From Geothrix sp. 21YS21S-2 (lineage in GTDB: Bacteria > Acidobacteriota > Holophagae > Holophagales > Holophagaceae), in the NCBI RefSeq assembly GCF_030846775.1, contig NZ_CP132910.1:3475001-3539000 (forward strand): a stretch of DNA of 64,000 nucleotides. Direction: 5' to 3'. Shown one piece after another: positions 33,465 to 41,561 of the stretch. The position numbers and the translations under genes are program-made. The notes beneath the pieces are model-generated. The model saw nothing but the letters and a program-made list of their open reading frames with translations. It was not told where the DNA came from and searched no databases. The first letter of the stretch is position 1. Every line of letters starts with the position of its first letter.

Positions 33465-34673
33465 TCACTTGGCCGGGGCGGCATGGACGGGAGCCTTCTC
33501 GTAGTCGCTCTCGTTGCCCTGCAGCTTGCCCAGGCCCTTGTTCTGGGCGACGTACTTGAGGAAGGCGGTGAGGGTGAGCCGCTGGTTGGCGTCCAGGGTG
33601 TACTCCCACCGGGGCATCTGGGTGCCGGGCACGCCGCGGCTGATGCGCCAGTACCAGGCGTCCGTGGTGTAGGTGGCGAACTTGTCCTCGTCGAAGTTGG
33701 CGGGCCGCTTGGTCATGGTGAAGGCTGCCTGGCCCTTGCCGTTGCCGGCCACGCCGTGGCAGGGGGAGCACTGGTTGTTGAACAGGCCCTTGCCGTAGTT
33801 GGCCAGGAGGCGGTTCTTGTCCGAGATCTGGCCCTCCTTGAAGCTGTTCTCCACCCAGGCCCGGGCCTCGGGGTCCAGGTTGCGGGCCTCGTCCAGGGCC
33901 TCCTTGTTCGGGAAGGCGGGGGTGGCCAGGCCCTGGAGGGCGCCCTTGGCGTTGGCGGCCTCGTGGCTGGAGCCGTACATCAGCTCCTCGATCTCGGCGG
34001 TGTACTTGAAGGGCACTTCCGAGTGCTCGCCGTAGAGCTCCTCGTTGAGGGCCCGCTGCTGGGCCACGTCCAGCTTCCACATGGCCACCTTCTCGGTGAC
34101 GCCGTTCAGGTCGCCGCCCTCCCAGGTGTAGTCGCGGACCTTGGCCCACTTCGTCTCGCCCGTGGCCTCGTACTTCGCCTTGCCGTCCTTCACGTCCAGG
34201 GCGCGGGTGCCGTTGGGGCCCAGGCTCTGCAGGAAGGCCGTGAGGTCCGTGAGCTCCTGCTCGGAGAGGTAGTCGTAGCGGGGCATGATGGAGCCCGGCT
34301 TCACGTACCGGGGGTTCTTGTGGTGGAGCATGTGGTACTGGTCCGGGAACTTCCCGCCGATGTTGGCCAGGTCGGGACCGGTGCGCTCGGATCCCAGGAG
34401 GTGGTAGGCGTCGTAGTAGTAGTCGGAGGACTTGGAGCGGCGGCCGTGGTCCCAGTCCTGGGGGCGGCTCACCATGGAGTGGCAGTACCAGCACCCCTCG
34501 CGCTTGTAGATCTCCCGGCCCCGCTGCTCCTGGGCGGTGTAGTCGCGCAGGTCCCTGGGTTCGGGGGGCTTGAAGGTCCACCGGGGCACCAGGACCACCA
34601 CGAAGATGATGGAGGCCATGATGAGGGTGAGCCCGAGGGCCGGGTAGAGGTAGTTGGCTCGCTGCGTGGTCAT
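33465..34673 (-). CDS. CcoO-type cytochrome c with an added CcoP-like c domain
   Basis: A 402-residue protein with an N-terminal membrane helix (YPALGLTLIMASIIFVVVLVP). The first haem site CWYCHSMVSRP (61-71) and the following GSERTGPDLANIGG and NPRYVKPGSIMPRY segments are diagnostic for CcoO. Instead of ending near residue 200, the chain continues through a linker to a second haem domain, CSPCHG (302-307), with GTQMPRWEYTL supplying a Met ligand, as in CcoP. This appears to be a CcoO-CcoP fusion in one chain, delivering electrons to CcoN. 8 bases separate it from the CcoQ-like gene. Confidence 0.9.
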   Translation of the reverse strand: MTTQRANYLYPALGLTLIMASIIFVVVLVPRWTFKPPEPRDLRDYTAQEQRGREIYKREGCWYCHSMVSRPQDWDHGRRSKSSDYYYDAYHLLGSERTGPDLANIGGKFPDQYHMLHHKNPRYVKPGSIMPRYDYLSEQELTDLTAFLQSLGPNGTRALDVKDGKAKYEATGETKWAKVRDYTWEGGDLNGVTEKVAMWKLDVAQQRALNEELYGEHSEVPFKYTAEIEELMYGSSHEAANAKGALQGLATPAFPNKEALDEARNLDPEARAWVENSFKEGQISDKNRLLANYGKGLFNNQCSPCHGVAGNGKGQAAFTMTKRPANFDEDKFATYTTDAWYWRISRGVPGTQMPRWEYTLDANQRLTLTAFLKYVAQNKGLGKLQGNESDYEKAPVHAAPAK

Positions 34674-34683
34674 GTATGGACTC

Positions 34684-36135
34684 CTAGCTCTGCACGCGGG
34701 CGGTGGCGGTGGCGGGCGCGAGGGTGGCGGGCTCCTCCAGGGGGCCCTCCACCGAAGCCTCGGCGAACACCAGGGTCTTGACCACGTTGTAGAGGAACAG
34801 CACCTGGCCCAGCACGATGAGCAGCCCGGAGAAGGCCCGCATCAGCATGAAGGGGGCCACCATGATCACGCCCCGGTAGACGGGGATGCCCTCCTCCCAG
34901 GCCGAGGCCTGGATGAGGCCGCCCACGGTGAGCGCCACGATCATGAGGATGGTGCCGATGAGCGAGAGCCAGTAGTGCGCGTTGGCCAGGCGCCTCGAGT
35001 ACCACTGCCGGCCCGAGACCCGTGGCGCGACGTAGTAGATGGCGCCCCAGCCCACGAACCCGAAGGTGCCCAGCAGGGCGAAATGGGCGTGGCCCACCAC
35101 CCAGTGGGTGAAGTGGAGGTACCAGTTGATCCACCGGGTGGCCTGGAAGGGGCCCGTGAAGCAGGTCAGCAGGTAGAAGCCCAGGGCGGTGATGAAGAAC
35201 CGCAGGGGCAGGTGGGTGGCCATCATCGACCACTTCCCCTTCATGGTCAGGAAGAAGTTCACCAGCACGCTCATGACCGGCACAAGCAGCATCACGGAGG
35301 AGATGACGGCCACGGCCTTGAGCCACTCCGGCACCGGGCTCTGGAGCAGGTGGTGGGTGCCCGTGGGGGTGTAGAACATGGCGATGGTGCTGAAGCCCAC
35401 GATGGACAGGAGATGGGAGTAGAGCGGGTTCCGGGTGATCTTGGGCAGGAAGTAGTACAGCAGGCCGATGCCGTTGGTGGTGAACCAGAGGCCCAGGATG
35501 TTGTGGCCGTAGAACCAGTTCGCGATGGCGTCGCCGATGCCGGGCACGGCGAAGAACACCCGGTTGCCGATGAGGTAGACCACGGGGAACCAGAGGGTGG
35601 TGCCGGCGATGTACCAAATGGACACGTAGAGCTGCTTCTCCTTGCGGTTGAGGACCGTGCCCCACACGAGGACGATGTAGAGGATGAGGGCGCCCATCAT
35701 GGCGATGTCCAGGAACCAGGGGAGCTCGGCGTATTCGCGGCCCTCGGTGATGCCGTTGGTGAGGCAGAGGATCCCCGCGACGATGACGGCGTTCCAGGCC
35801 ACCATGAGGACGTTGCCCCAGCGCTCGCTGTAGAGCCTCGTGCGGCACAGCTCGGGGATGACGTAGAAGATGGCGCCGACGTTGGCCATGGAAATGAAGC
35901 CGAAGGCGACGACGTTCACGTGGGTGGGGCGCAGGCGCCCGAACTGGAGCTGCGGCAGGTTGTGCACGAGGTCGGGCCAGTAGTATTCCGATGCGGCGAC
36001 AAGGCCGAACAGGGTTCCCACCAGGACCCAGACGGCGGCGCTGATGAGGAAGCGCCTGGAGGCGCTGTGCTCCTCGTCCGCCCACGCGGCCAGCCGGCTG
36101 TCCCAGTTTTTGGTAAGTTCAACGCTTTGTGCCAT
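34684..36135 (-). CDS. ccoN: cbb3-type cytochrome c oxidase subunit I
   Basis: Catalytic subunit (483 aa, 12 helices) that reduces O2 and pumps protons. Visible ligands: H72 in RPTHVNVVAFGF (low-spin haem b), H210 in FYGHNILGLWFTT and the pair H260-H261 in TPTGTHHLLQ (CuB), and H348/H350 in HWVVGHAHFALLG (haems b and b3). Y254, six residues before the His pair, matches the helix VII Tyr of cbb3 enzymes. It is the first gene of the 14-gene minus-strand run, 10 bases before the CcoO/P fusion. cbb3 oxidases have high O2 affinity, which suits microaerobic life. Confidence 0.96.
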   Translation of the reverse strand: MAQSVELTKNWDSRLAAWADEEHSASRRFLISAAVWVLVGTLFGLVAASEYYWPDLVHNLPQLQFGRLRPTHVNVVAFGFISMANVGAIFYVIPELCRTRLYSERWGNVLMVAWNAVIVAGILCLTNGITEGREYAELPWFLDIAMMGALILYIVLVWGTVLNRKEKQLYVSIWYIAGTTLWFPVVYLIGNRVFFAVPGIGDAIANWFYGHNILGLWFTTNGIGLLYYFLPKITRNPLYSHLLSIVGFSTIAMFYTPTGTHHLLQSPVPEWLKAVAVISSVMLLVPVMSVLVNFFLTMKGKWSMMATHLPLRFFITALGFYLLTCFTGPFQATRWINWYLHFTHWVVGHAHFALLGTFGFVGWGAIYYVAPRVSGRQWYSRRLANAHYWLSLIGTILMIVALTVGGLIQASAWEEGIPVYRGVIMVAPFMLMRAFSGLLIVLGQVLFLYNVVKTLVFAEASVEGPLEEPATLAPATATARVQS

Positions 36136-36172
36136 CTAGCACGCTCCGCAATGACCAGGTTTCGGTACCACA

Positions 36173-36200
36173 ACTATAGGAACTTAATGCCACATTGAAA
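36173..36200 (-). promoter_or_regulatory. candidate sigma-70 promoter of the ccoN gene run
   Basis: Read on the minus strand, TTTCAA (36195-36200) and TATAGT (36173-36178) are 16 bases apart and end 37 bases before the ccoN start. The region is noticeably AT-richer than its surroundings. It is a pattern match only. Confidence 0.5.
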
Positions 36201-36288
36201 CCATTCTTGTGACACGCAATGAATTTGATTCTGCGTATCACTCGCATATCCGTCAAAGGAAAAATGGCCCGCAACGCCGCGTCTGGCG

Positions 36289-36326
36289 CGGGTCCAAACA
36301 CGATGCCGCCATCGTGTTTGCACCCG
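36289..36326. promoter_or_regulatory. strong palindrome in the ccoN / TPR-protein intergenic region
   Basis: CAAACACGATG (36295-36305) and CATCGTGTTTG (36310-36320) are perfect inverted repeats around CCGC, extended by CGGGT/ACCCG after a 1-base mismatch. No T tract follows. It lies 60-90 bases before the plus-strand gene and ~155 bases before ccoN, so it may be an operator or an RNA hairpin in the leader of the plus-strand transcript. Confidence 0.55.
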
Positions 36327-36384
36327 GCCCGGGGTAGAATCCGCCCATGGCCCTCCCCACCCCAACCTTGCGCGGCAGGTCCCG

Positions 36385-39300
36385 GTGAGCCGGGGCTGGA
36401 GGCTTGACGGACGCTGGTACAAGGCGGTCCAGGAGCTGCCCGTGCCCGAAGGGAGCCAGGGCTGCACGTGGTGGGTCGTGCGGCGGGACGGGGACGGCCC
36501 CCGCAACCTGCTCCAGCTCTGGGAACCGCTGCCCGGCCCCAAGGGCCTGGACAGCATCAAGGCCGGGTTCCTGGAGCGCTTCAGCCTCGGGGAACCGGCG
36601 GATCCGCCGGTCTGCCATCTGGGCTTCGACGACAAGGCGGCTTGGTTCCTCCAGGGGCTGGACGGGGTCCCTTTCCTCCGGCTCTGGGGCGATGAGGACG
36701 AAGCGGGCCGGGAGAGCCTCGTCCAAACGGTTCGCGAGGCCATGGGGCGGTCCCGCTTCCCGCGCCTGCTGGCACCCGAGGTCATCGGCGTGAAGCCGGG
36801 GCGCATCCTGGTGCCCCGGGTGCTGGGCACGGCGCCCTGGGGGCACGACGGGCTGGTGGCCCTCCCCGACGTGCCTGCCCGCAGGGTCGGGAACCCGCGC
36901 ATCTGGGAGCAGCCGCCCGAGCTGGTGGAGGCCTCGGGCTGCCCCATCCGGGGGCGTTCGCAGGAGCTCACCTACACCAAGTCGCTGATGTTCGGCCTGG
37001 GTTCCAGCGTGCCCATGGAGCGCGTCCTCCTTCTGCAGGGCGAGGAGGGCCTGGGCCAGGACCGGCTCTGCGACTGGACCGCGGCCGCGGCGGAATCCGA
37101 GGGCATCTGGGTGTGCACCACCGAGCTGCTGCCCGGGGAAAGGGCCGGCGGATTCCTGGGGCGCCTCCTGCAGGAGGCCATCGCCGGCCTCGAGGCCGAC
37201 CTCTACGCCGCGGAGCCCGCCCTGGCCAAGGCCCTCTCCCGCCGCCTGGCCACCTTCGCCTTCCTGCGCGGGGGGCGCAGGCCGGGCTTCGCGGAAAGGA
37301 AGCTGGACGTGGAGGAGGTGGAGGCCGCCGTGGGGGCCCTGGACTACGCCCACGCGAACCACCCGAGGCTCATCCAGGTGAGGGGCCTGGAACTGGTCAC
37401 GCCGGAGATCCTGGACCTGCTCCGGGGCCTGGTGGGGCATTCGAGGATGCCCTGGCTCCTTTCCTTCCGGGGCGCGGGCAGCTGCCAGGGGCTGAAGTCC
37501 TACCTGGAGTCCATGCGCAACCAGGACACCGCCGCCACCGTCTTCCTGGACCGCCTGGAGGATGCGCGGCTCCCGGAAATCCTGGGCGACCTCCTGGGGC
37601 CCCACGCCCTTCCCGCGGCTTTCGTGGCGGAGGCCTGCCAGGCCTGCCTGGGCAACCCGGGACTGCTGCAGGGCATCCTCGAAATGGCCATCCTGCAGGG
37701 GCGCCTGGTGTGGGCCGGCGGCTGCTGGACCTGCCCCGGGGGGGAGGCCCCGGCGCTGGACACCCAGGAGGGCCGCAAGCAGGCCATCCTTGCGGGCCGG
37801 CTGGAGCGGCTGGGGCCCGAGGCTCTGGCCGCGGTCCGCACCCTGGCCCTGGCCGACGCGCCCCTGGACCAGGCCACCCTCGTCAGGGCCCTGGGCCTGG
37901 ACGCCGACACCGCGGAGGAGCCGCTGGGGACGCTGGTGGGCGCGCGCCTGGCCCTGCTGGCGGAGGGGCGCTACCGCATCCCGGGCCCGCAGGTGCGGGA
38001 TCTGGTCCTGGGCCACGCAGGGGACCTGCCGAGGCTGGCCCGCGCCCTGCTCCGGGCCATGGAGGAGGAGGGACGCAGGCCCGTGCTCGCGGTGCGGCTC
38101 CAGGCCTGCGCCCAGGACCGCGGCACGGCCCTGGCCCAGGTGCTCGCGGCCGTGGAGCGGGAACTGCCGGGCCCCCTGGAGGCCCAGGAGGTGGTGAACG
38201 AGGCCCTGGACCTGGGGCCGGACCCGCGCGAGCAGGCCAGGCTCTGGGAGTTCCTCTCCGACGCGTGGACCCTGGGCCCCGGGGGCGAGCACGTGGCCTG
38301 GGAGTCCGCCGGGGAGCGCTCGCCGTACGAGCTGGCCTGGGAGGCCCTGGACCGGGCCATCCGCGCCCTGGGCGAGCCCGGCCCGGGCGCCGACGAGGAG
38401 GAGCAGGCCGCAAGGCTGCATCGCAAGAAGGCCTTCCTGGAAATACGCCTGCGGAGGTTCCGGGACGCGCACCAATCCATCCGCATGGCCGCGGCGTGCC
38501 TTGCGGACCATCCCTTCCATGCCGAACAGCCCCGGCTCCGCCTGGCCCTGGGACGGCTCCACGTGGCCCAGGGCGCGGGCACCAAGGCGGTGCGCGCCAT
38601 GGAGGAGGGGCTCTCGCTCCTGGCCCAGAAGGGCGCGGGCGCCGGGCACAAGGACCATGTGGCGCTTCTCCTGGAGCTGGGCCGGGTCCAGGGGCACCGG
38701 GCGCAGTTCCAGCACGCCGTGGCCTCCCTGGGCGCGGGCAAGCGCTTCCTGGAGCACGAGGGGGACCACAGGAGGCTCGCGGGCGTCGCCGAGGCCCTGG
38801 GCCAGGCGCACCTGGGCCTCGGCCAGATGGAGGCCGCCTGGCAGTACTTCAACGATGCGCTGGGCCTCGCCCGGTCCCTGGACGACGCCGGGCTTAAGGC
38901 GGCCTGCCACCTGGACCTGGGCATGCTGCGCAGCTGCCAGCAGCTGCTGGGGCCGTCCCTGGCCCACATCGACAGCGCCCTGCGCCGGTACCAGGCCATG
39001 GGCGACCGGCCCCTGGCCGCGCGGGCCCTGGCGTGGAAGGCGCGGACGCTGGCGGCCCTGGGCGACTTCGTCCAGGCGGAGTTCCTGCTCGTCAAGGCCT
39101 CGGAGGGCCCCCTGGAGGCGGCCACGGCCCTGGAACTGGGGGAGGCGGTGTTCCTGGGCGGAGAGATCGCCGCGTTCAGGGAATCCTGGCGCGACGCCCG
39201 GCGCCTGTACCTGGAGGCCGCCAACCGCCTCGGCGAGGCGGGCTACGTCTGGCGGGAGCGCCTGTCCCGGCTGCGCTACATCCAGGCCGAGACCCTGGAG

Positions 39301-39807
39301 GCGGGCCCCCTGGCTCCCGAATCGGCCTGGGTCCACCTGGAGCGGCTCAAGGGCCCGGTCGAGGGCACCGGCTCGCGCTGGCTGGAGCTGGAGTGGCACC
39401 GGGCCCATGCGCTGCTGCTGTCCCGGTCGGGCACGGGGGAGGCGGTGATCTCGGAGGCCCTGCTGGCCTGGGGCGAGGTGGTGGCCCTTGCCCGGGAGCT
39501 GAAGTTCCACGCGCAGGTGCTGGAGGCCGAGACCCGCAGCTCGGAACTGCTCCTGGCCCGGGGGGAGCGGCTGGGCGCCAGGTCCCGCATCCAGGACGCC
39601 CTGCCCAGCCTGCAGGAGCTGTGGTCCCGGCTCCCCTCCCCATACGAGGAGAGCTTCCTGGCCCGGCCCGACCTCCATGCCTTCCGCCAGGCGGTGGAGG
39701 CCACGGGGATGCGCTTCACCCTGCCTCCCAGATCCGATCATCTGGCAGACTGGAGCCCCACCCAGGCCAACCTGCCCCCGGTGCCGAACCCCAGAGTGAA
39801 CCCATGA
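36385..39807 (+). CDS. large degenerate-ATPase / TPR protein
   Basis: A 1,140-residue soluble protein. Residues 1-190 are a domain I do not recognise (it has a WYKAVQELP...NLLQLWEPL stretch slightly reminiscent of a kinase N-lobe). Residues 190-230 resemble the start of an AAA_16/STAND ATPase (IRGRSQELTYTKSLMFGL then VLLLQGEEGLGQDRLCDW), but the Walker A Lys is missing (GEEGLGQD), so ATP binding is doubtful. The rest is alpha-helical, with TPR-like pairs from about 650 to 1,100 (LGQAHLGLGQMEAAWQYFNDALGLAR). GTG start at 36385. The stop overlaps the panB ATG by 4 bases, so it is translationally coupled to pantothenate genes. Confidence 0.82.
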   Translation: MSRGWRLDGRWYKAVQELPVPEGSQGCTWWVVRRDGDGPRNLLQLWEPLPGPKGLDSIKAGFLERFSLGEPADPPVCHLGFDDKAAWFLQGLDGVPFLRLWGDEDEAGRESLVQTVREAMGRSRFPRLLAPEVIGVKPGRILVPRVLGTAPWGHDGLVALPDVPARRVGNPRIWEQPPELVEASGCPIRGRSQELTYTKSLMFGLGSSVPMERVLLLQGEEGLGQDRLCDWTAAAAESEGIWVCTTELLPGERAGGFLGRLLQEAIAGLEADLYAAEPALAKALSRRLATFAFLRGGRRPGFAERKLDVEEVEAAVGALDYAHANHPRLIQVRGLELVTPEILDLLRGLVGHSRMPWLLSFRGAGSCQGLKSYLESMRNQDTAATVFLDRLEDARLPEILGDLLGPHALPAAFVAEACQACLGNPGLLQGILEMAILQGRLVWAGGCWTCPGGEAPALDTQEGRKQAILAGRLERLGPEALAAVRTLALADAPLDQATLVRALGLDADTAEEPLGTLVGARLALLAEGRYRIPGPQVRDLVLGHAGDLPRLARALLRAMEEEGRRPVLAVRLQACAQDRGTALAQVLAAVERELPGPLEAQEVVNEALDLGPDPREQARLWEFLSDAWTLGPGGEHVAWESAGERSPYELAWEALDRAIRALGEPGPGADEEEQAARLHRKKAFLEIRLRRFRDAHQSIRMAAACLADHPFHAEQPRLRLALGRLHVAQGAGTKAVRAMEEGLSLLAQKGAGAGHKDHVALLLELGRVQGHRAQFQHAVASLGAGKRFLEHEGDHRRLAGVAEALGQAHLGLGQMEAAWQYFNDALGLARSLDDAGLKAACHLDLGMLRSCQQLLGPSLAHIDSALRRYQAMGDRPLAARALAWKARTLAALGDFVQAEFLLVKASEGPLEAATALELGEAVFLGGEIAAFRESWRDARRLYLEAANRLGEAGYVWRERLSRLRYIQAETLEAGPLAPESAWVHLERLKGPVEGTGSRWLELEWHRAHALLLSRSGTGEAVISEALLAWGEVVALARELKFHAQVLEAETRSSELLLARGERLGARSRIQDALPSLQELWSRLPSPYEESFLARPDLHAFRQAVEATGMRFTLPPRSDHLADWSPTQANLPPVPNPRVNP

Positions 39808-40670
39808 GCCATGCCCCCGCCTCCAGCCGTTCCGTGACCGTCCCAGACCTGCAGCGCATGCGGGACGGGGGGGACCGGATCGTCATGACCACCGCCTACG
39901 ACGCCGTGACCGCGCGCATCGCCGACGCCTCCGGGGTGGACGTGGTGCTGGTGGGCGACAGCGTGGGGAATGTCTGCCTGGGATTCGAGAACACCCTGCC
40001 GGTCACCATGGCCATGATGGCCCACCACCTGGAGGCCGTGGTCCGCTCCAGGCCCCGGGCGCTGCTGGTGGTGGACATGCCCTACCTGAGCTTCCACCTG
40101 GGCGCAGAGGACTCCCTGCGCAACGCCGGCGGCTTCATCCGGTCCGGGGCCCAGGGGGTCAAGGTGGAGGGCGGGGCCCGCCGGGTGCCGGTCATCCGGG
40201 CCCTGGTGGAGGCGGAGATCCCGGTCATGGGCCACCTGGGACTCACCCCCCAGAGCCTGAACGCCATGGGCGGCTTCAAGGTGCAGGGGCGGGAAGCGTC
40301 GGCGGCCGTCGAGCTGCTGGAGGACGCCCTGCGGATCCAGGACGCCGGCTGCTTCAGCGTGGTGCTGGAGGGCATACCGGCCGAACTGGCAGAACGGATC
40401 ACCCAGGAGTTGTCAATTCCAACGATCGGAATCGGCGCCGGCCCGGGCTGTTCCGGTCAGGTACTCGTATTCCATGATATTCTCGGCCTCCTACCAACGC
40501 CTTCAGCAAAATTCGTCAGGACATACATGAATGGTTTCGAGAAGTTGACGGAGGCCATGGTCCATTGGGGCGAGGATGTGCGTGCCGGAAGGTTCCCAGG
40601 ACCCCAAGAGTCCTATATGCTTCCAGAACCCGCACGGGATCAGGTCAGGGCCTGGAAGCCCACTCGCTAG
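39804..40670 (+). CDS. panB: 3-methyl-2-oxobutanoate hydroxymethyltransferase
   Basis: Forms ketopantoate from 2-oxoisovalerate and 5,10-methylene-THF, the first committed step to pantothenate and CoA. The 288-residue protein has the family blocks MTTAYDAVTARIADASGVDVVLVGDS, GFENTLPVTMAMMAHH, DMPYLSFHLG, VKVEGG, MGHLGLTPQS, and IPTIGIGAGPGCSGQVLVFHDILG. The ATG overlaps the TPR gene's stop. panC follows after 9 bases. Confidence 0.96.
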   Translation: MSHAPASSRSVTVPDLQRMRDGGDRIVMTTAYDAVTARIADASGVDVVLVGDSVGNVCLGFENTLPVTMAMMAHHLEAVVRSRPRALLVVDMPYLSFHLGAEDSLRNAGGFIRSGAQGVKVEGGARRVPVIRALVEAEIPVMGHLGLTPQSLNAMGGFKVQGREASAAVELLEDALRIQDAGCFSVVLEGIPAELAERITQELSIPTIGIGAGPGCSGQVLVFHDILGLLPTPSAKFVRTYMNGFEKLTEAMVHWGEDVRAGRFPGPQESYMLPEPARDQVRAWKPTR

Positions 40671-40679
40671 GTTTCAGCC

Positions 40680-41561
40680 ATGCGCATCATCCGCACCATC
40701 TCCGAACTGAAGGTCGCCCTCAAGGCGCTCCGCGAGAGCCACAAGAGCATCGGCTTCGTGCCGACCATGGGCTACCTCCACGAGGGGCACGCGTCGCTCA
40801 TCAAGCAGAGCACCGCCCGGTGCGACGCCACGGTGGTCTCGGTCTTCGTCAATCCCACCCAGTTCGGCCCCGGCGAGGACCTGTCCCGGTACCCCCGGGA
40901 CCTTGAGCGGGACCAGAACCTCTGCCTGCGCCTGGGCGTGGCGATCCTCTTCATGCCCGAGGCCGCCGAGGTCTACCCCACGGGCTTCTGCACCTCCATC
41001 TCCGTGGGCCCCATCGCCGATGCCCTGTGCGGCGAGTTCCGCCCCGGGCACTTCCGGGGGGTGGCCACGGTGGTGGCCAAGCTCTTCAACATGGTCCAGC
41101 CCGACCTGGCCTTCTTCGGCCAGAAGGACCTGCAGCAGACCGCCATCATCCGGAGGGTGGTCAAGGACCTGAACCTGCCCGTGGACATCCTCGTGGCCCC
41201 CACGGTGCGGGAAGCCGACGGGCTCGCGCTCAGCTCCCGCAACGCCTACCTCACCGAGGCCGAGCGGGCCCGGGCCCTGGGCATCAGCCGGGGCCTGTTC
41301 GCCGCGGCCGCCGCCTTCGACGGGGGCCAGCGGGACGCCGCGGCGCTGGCCGCCCTGGCCCGCAAGGGCATGGAGGGCGCGGGCGAGATCCAGTACTGCC
41401 AGGTGGTGGACCCCTCCAGCCTCGATCCCATCGCGGGCATGGTCCTCCGGCCCGCGGCGCTTTGCGCGGCGGTGGTCGTCGGGGGCACGCGGCTCATCGA
41501 CAACGTGCTCCTCACGCCGTCGGGCGAGCCGATGCAGTTCATCAGCCACCTGGAAGCCTGA
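40680..41561 (+). CDS. panC: pantothenate synthetase
   Basis: Joins pantoate and beta-alanine using ATP. 293 aa; contains FVPTMGYLHEGHASLI (the HIGH-like nucleotide motif), FVNPTQFGPGEDLSRYPRD, GHFRGVATVVAKLFN, DLAFFGQKDLQQ and the READGLALSSRNAYL (KMSKS-like loop with Ser). Its stop overlaps the next ATG by one base (TGATG), so the TMTC-like gene is translated with it. Confidence 0.97.
   Translation: MRIIRTISELKVALKALRESHKSIGFVPTMGYLHEGHASLIKQSTARCDATVVSVFVNPTQFGPGEDLSRYPRDLERDQNLCLRLGVAILFMPEAAEVYPTGFCTSISVGPIADALCGEFRPGHFRGVATVVAKLFNMVQPDLAFFGQKDLQQTAIIRRVVKDLNLPVDILVAPTVREADGLALSSRNAYLTEAERARALGISRGLFAAAAAFDGGQRDAAALAALARKGMEGAGEIQYCQVVDPSSLDPIAGMVLRPAALCAAVVVGGTRLIDNVLLTPSGEPMQFISHLEA

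Noticed and set aside
36225-36241. FNR-type site upstream of ccoN (TTGAT...ATCAC)
   Set aside because: The half-sites are 7 bases apart instead of 4, and the second half is imperfect.
36253-39741. 1,162-residue frame on the minus strand opposite the TPR protein
   Set aside because: No domain is visible; the plus-strand protein has clear TPR features and overlaps panB in the standard way.
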